From positions 1-56,031 of the forward strand of contig NZ_MRCS01000044.1 in assembly GCF_002303925.1 (NCBI RefSeq): a stretch of 56,031 nt of DNA, given 5' to 3'. The translations under genes and the position numbers were made by a program. Positions 53,451 through 56,031 of the stretch are shown here, piece by piece. Numbering within the stretch: position 1 is the stretch's first letter; every line of letters begins with the position of its first letter. This DNA comes from Pseudomonas sp. ACN8. GTDB taxonomy: Bacteria > Pseudomonadota > Gammaproteobacteria > Pseudomonadales > Pseudomonadaceae. The notes under the pieces are model-generated. The model saw only the letters and a list, made by a program, of their open reading frames with translations. It was not told the origin of the DNA and did not search any database.

Positions 53451-54398
53451 ATGGAATGGATGCTCAACAGTAATTCGCTTAGAAAACTCGACATGCAGGA
53501 CCTCATGGTGTTCGTCGCCGTGTATGAGCAGAACAGCGTCACCGTCGTATCCGAGACGCTCTGCGTCAGTCAGTCCACGGTGAGTTACTGCTTGAAAAAG
53601 CTGCGCACCAGTTTCGAGGACGAACTGTTCATCAATACCCGTACCGGCGGCATGCAGCCCACCGGCAAGGCCGGCGCGATGTACCCTCACGTGCTGAAAA
53701 TCCTGGATAGCATCAACCTGTGTCACGCCGGCTTACCCACGTTTGACCCCGGCCTGCAGCCGGTGACCTTCAACATCTGCGCACCGGAATACTTCGAGCA
53801 ACTGATCCTGCCGCGCCTGCTGAAAACCTTCGACCTCGCCGATCTTCCAGTGATGGTCAATGTGTTCAAGCTCCAGACCGATATCCCTGCCGAAGCGTTG
53901 CGCGAAGGCAGCCTGGACCTGGTGATGTGCTTCGGCCCGAACTTTCATCGCAGTCACGTCGATTTCAAATCACAAACGCTGCTCGAAGATGACCTGGTGT
54001 GTGTGTTCGACAAACGCGCCACGCCGGCGGAACCACGTCTGAGCCTGCAAACCTATGTCGAACGTCGACACGTGTTCCCGACACCCTGGACGTCCGCCAC
54101 CAACATGGTCGATGGCTGGCTCGCGCAGCAGGCACAACAGCGCCAGATCGTTGCACGCGCCAACAGCTACAGTGCAGCGCTGAAGCTGATTACCGGCACC
54201 GACTATGTCCTGACCCTGCCCCGGCGCATCCAGCGAATGCTGGCCAGTGCAGACACCTTCAAGCACTGTGAAGCGCCCGAAGGCTTGCCAGGTTTCACCC
54301 TCGACATGCAGTGGAGCCAGGGTGTCGATCAGGACAGCGCCAGCACCTGGTTGCGAACGCAAGTGATCCAGGCCTGCGTCGAGCAGGAATCAGCCTGA
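53451..54398 (+). CDS. LysR-type regulator
   Basis: The 315-residue protein has an N-terminal HTH (VTVVSETLCVSQSTVSYCLK, then LRTSFEDELFINTRTG) and an effector domain with FNICAPEYFEQLILPRLLKT. A second ATG at residue 4 is possible. It lies 106 bp after the DMT gene on the same strand and converges with the small isomerase gene. It resembles the LysR at 54825 in the HTH, so the two may be distant paralogues. Target unknown. Confidence 0.85.
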   Translation: MEWMLNSNSLRKLDMQDLMVFVAVYEQNSVTVVSETLCVSQSTVSYCLKKLRTSFEDELFINTRTGGMQPTGKAGAMYPHVLKILDSINLCHAGLPTFDPGLQPVTFNICAPEYFEQLILPRLLKTFDLADLPVMVNVFKLQTDIPAEALREGSLDLVMCFGPNFHRSHVDFKSQTLLEDDLVCVFDKRATPAEPRLSLQTYVERRHVFPTPWTSATNMVDGWLAQQAQQRQIVARANSYSAALKLITGTDYVLTLPRRIQRMLASADTFKHCEAPEGLPGFTLDMQWSQGVDQDSASTWLRTQVIQACVEQESA

Positions 54399-54401
54399 TG
54401 T

Positions 54402-54767
54402 TCAGTTGTTAATGGCGGTCTTGCTGTAGGAGTCGCGATCAATGTCGAGAATTTCCACGCACAACTGGACCTCAATGCTGCTCGGCCACTCACACAGGTC
54501 CCGCACCACAGCCAGCAGGCTTTCAGACAGCTGTTTTTTGATCTCAGCGGAACGACCACTCAACAGCGCCAGTTTCACATGCACGAACGCCCGCTCAGCC
54601 AGTGCTGTGCCGACCTTGAATGTATTGACCTTGACCGCGCGACTCTTGATGTCGAATTCGGCAGCAAACTGACCGGAACCCACCAACGTATTGTTCAACC
54701 GCATCAATGCCACATCGGCATTCAGATCAGTCAGGTTGGCGGTGTATTCCATGTGCAGGTGAGGCAT
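54402..54767 (-). CDS. Small 5-carboxymethyl-2-hydroxymuconate isomerase-like protein
   Basis: The 121-residue protein starts MPHLHMEYTANL with Pro2 as the predicted catalytic base, as in CHMI and the 4-oxalocrotonate tautomerase fold. True CHMI belongs to homoprotocatechuate breakdown, but no other genes of that pathway are near. It is just downstream of the LysR at 54825 on the same strand (58 bp). It may work on a different enol substrate. Confidence 0.82.
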   Translation of the reverse strand: MPHLHMEYTANLTDLNADVALMRLNNTLVGSGQFAAEFDIKSRAVKVNTFKVGTALAERAFVHVKLALLSGRSAEIKKQLSESLLAVVRDLCEWPSSIEVQLCVEILDIDRDSYSKTAINN

Positions 54768-54824
54768 GAGTCAGTTCCTGTAAGTGGGTGGAGAGGTCGT
54801 ACATATAACACAGCACCGCCCCGT

Positions 54825-55751
54825 TCATTCGGGCAGTGGCAAAACGGCACGCTCACTCATGAAGGCTTCCAGGCGCGAGCGCAACCAGCGCTCGGCAGGG
54901 TCGCTATCGACATGACTGAGCCAGACCATGGACAGGTCCAGGGTAGGTGTCTGGATGGGAAAGGGTTCCTTGAACAGCACTCCCGATGCCGCCATCGCCT
55001 CGGCGGTGTAGTCCGGCAGGCTGGCAATCAGGTCCGTCCCGGCAAGCAGGGCTGGCAAAGAACTGTATTGCGGTACCGAGAGCACCACCTGGCGCGTACG
55101 GCCGATGTCCGCCAGCCACTCGTCGGCGTAGCCACTGACGTTGGCGGTATGGGACACCAGCACGTGCGGTCGCGCGCAATATTCATCGAGGGTCAGCGGT
55201 GTGTCGGAGGCATCGGCGCGTAAAATGCTGGGCTGGATGTGCCGCAGCAACTTGCGCTTGGCATTGGCCGGCAAGCCACGGGTCTGGCTGATACCCACCG
55301 TGATATCGCCGGACGCGAGCAAATCGGGAATCCGCCAGTAATCGACATGCTGCACAACGAACACGACGTTGGGCGCTTCCTGGCGCAACGCTCGCAGCAA
55401 TGGCGGCAACAGCCCGAACTCGACATCGTCGGACAACCCTATGCGGAATGACATCGTGCTGCTGGCCGGGTCAAAATCATGGGTCAGGCTCAAGGCCACG
55501 GACAAGGAGTCCAGCGCCGGCGACAAGTGCCTGATGATCTCCTCGGCCCTTGCCGTCGGCTCCATGCGATGGCCAACGCGTATGAACAGCGGATCATTGA
55601 ACATCGCACGCAAGCGGTTGAGCGCCGAACTGATGGTCGGCTGACCGAGAAACAGCTTCTCCGCCACCCGAGTGACATTGCGCTCGAGCATCAGCGTTTC
55701 GAATACCACCATCAGGTTGATATCCGCCTTGCGAAGTTCGTTGCGATTCAT
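54825..55751 (-). CDS. LysR-type regulator upstream of the isomerase
   Basis: ATG 55751 (MNRNELRKADINLMVVFETL) gives 308 residues. The HTH (NVTRVAEKLFLGQPTISSAL, NRLRAMFNDPLFIRVGHRM) is of the NodD/LeuO-like branch. It lies on the same strand before the isomerase gene and may regulate it; a LysR usually controls a divergent gene, but the rRNA terminator lies on that side. Full length. Confidence 0.87.
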   Translation of the reverse strand: MNRNELRKADINLMVVFETLMLERNVTRVAEKLFLGQPTISSALNRLRAMFNDPLFIRVGHRMEPTARAEEIIRHLSPALDSLSVALSLTHDFDPASSTMSFRIGLSDDVEFGLLPPLLRALRQEAPNVVFVVQHVDYWRIPDLLASGDITVGISQTRGLPANAKRKLLRHIQPSILRADASDTPLTLDEYCARPHVLVSHTANVSGYADEWLADIGRTRQVVLSVPQYSSLPALLAGTDLIASLPDYTAEAMAASGVLFKEPFPIQTPTLDLSMVWLSHVDSDPAERWLRSRLEAFMSERAVLPLPE

Positions 55752-55869
55752 CCACTGCCCCCCGATCCCCAAATCTGCTGACAGTTTAGGTAGCGGATGG
55801 GACTGCCGTCTATCCGACTCAGGTTCAATAGTCTGATACGGTGTACGAACTTTTCCGCGGACAAAAACA

Positions 55870-55899
55870 AAACCCCAACTGCTTTCGCAATTGGGGTTT
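55870..55899 (-). terminator. Rho-independent terminator of the rRNA operon
   Basis: On the minus strand, AAACCCCAA, a GC-rich loop with TTGCGAAAGCAG and TTGGGGTTT form a 9-bp stem, followed by TTTGTTTTTG. It lies about 10 bases beyond the 5S rRNA 3' end. Classic form. Confidence 0.92.
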
Positions 55900-55910
55900 C
55901 GGAATTTAAT

Positions 55911-56026
55911 CTTGACGATGACCTACTCTCACATGGGGAAACCCCACACTACCATCGGCGATGCATCGTTTCACTGCTGAGTTCGGGATGGGATCAGGTG
56001 GTTCCAACGCTCTATGGTCGTCAAGA
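55911..56026 (-). rRNA. rrf: 5S ribosomal RNA
   Basis: Read on the minus strand the segment runs from TCTTGACGACCATAGAGCG to GTCATCGTCAAG, with GTTGGAACCACCTGATCCCA and CCGAACTCAG in between, the standard pseudomonad 5S sequence. The two ends pair (CTTGACGA/TCGTCAAG). About 116 nt; the exact ends are estimated by eye. It is the distal part of an rRNA operon whose 23S and 16S genes lie beyond the right edge. Confidence 0.95.
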
Positions 56027-56031
56027 AATTC

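Overview
The window looks like the chromosome of a Pseudomonas of the fluorescens/syringae type. The evidence is six pairs of the Pseudomonas REP element (core GCGAGCAGGCTCGCTCCC), a 5S rRNA of pseudomonad type at the right edge, GC-rich coding with strong antisense shadow frames, and proteins that read as pseudomonad orthologues (LpxO, CysK, Rnd, YcgL, YcgN, PxpABC, PtrB). No transposase, integrase, prophage gene, CRISPR array or tRNA was seen.

Region 1 (1-17.4 kb) is a surface-polysaccharide locus. The window opens with the last codons of an APS kinase (cysC, + strand), facing a sulfotransferase on the minus strand. To the right, all on the minus strand and read right to left, lie a GT2 glycosyltransferase, rmlBDAC (dTDP-L-rhamnose), wzm-wzt (ABC O-antigen exporter), a 1384-residue fusion (propeller-like domain, long coiled coil, GT2 and GT4 domains), a 42-codon remnant of an acyltransferase, rmd-gmd-manC (GDP-D-rhamnose), a small lipoprotein and the sulfotransferase. 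This predicts an ABC-transported rhamnan with both L- and D-rhamnose precursors. The sulfotransferase and its likely PAPS source suggest a sulfated polymer or sulfated chain end. The region is more AT-rich than the rest and has no REP elements.

Region 2 (17.4-23.8 kb) holds lpxO (lipid A hydroxylase), cysK, a DUF748/AsmA-like envelope protein, a DUF4160/DUF2442-HTH pair and a MoxR-ATPase/VWA pair.

Region 3 (23.8-34 kb) holds an MFS transporter-pxpABC operon for 5-oxoproline use with a divergent LysR regulator. It is followed by a compact iron locus: Fur-like box, one NIS siderophore synthetase, MFS exporter and TonB-dependent receptor.

Region 4 (34-47.5 kb) is housekeeping and small conserved genes separated by REP pairs: a glutamine amidotransferase operon, oligopeptidase B, a lone cyclic-nucleotide-binding domain, a spermidine-synthase-like protein, a YajD-type HNH protein, a SpoU methyltransferase, a gluzincin-like protein without its HExxH motif, YcgN, a nitroreductase, a 2-hydroxyacid dehydrogenase, YcgL, ribonuclease D and a SAM methyltransferase.

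Region 5 (47.5-56 kb) holds eptA (lipid A phosphoethanolamine transferase), a glutamine-synthetase-like enzyme, CynX-type MFS and DMT exporters, two LysR regulators around a small 4-oxalocrotonate/CHMI-fold isomerase, and the 5S rRNA end of an rRNA operon with its terminator.
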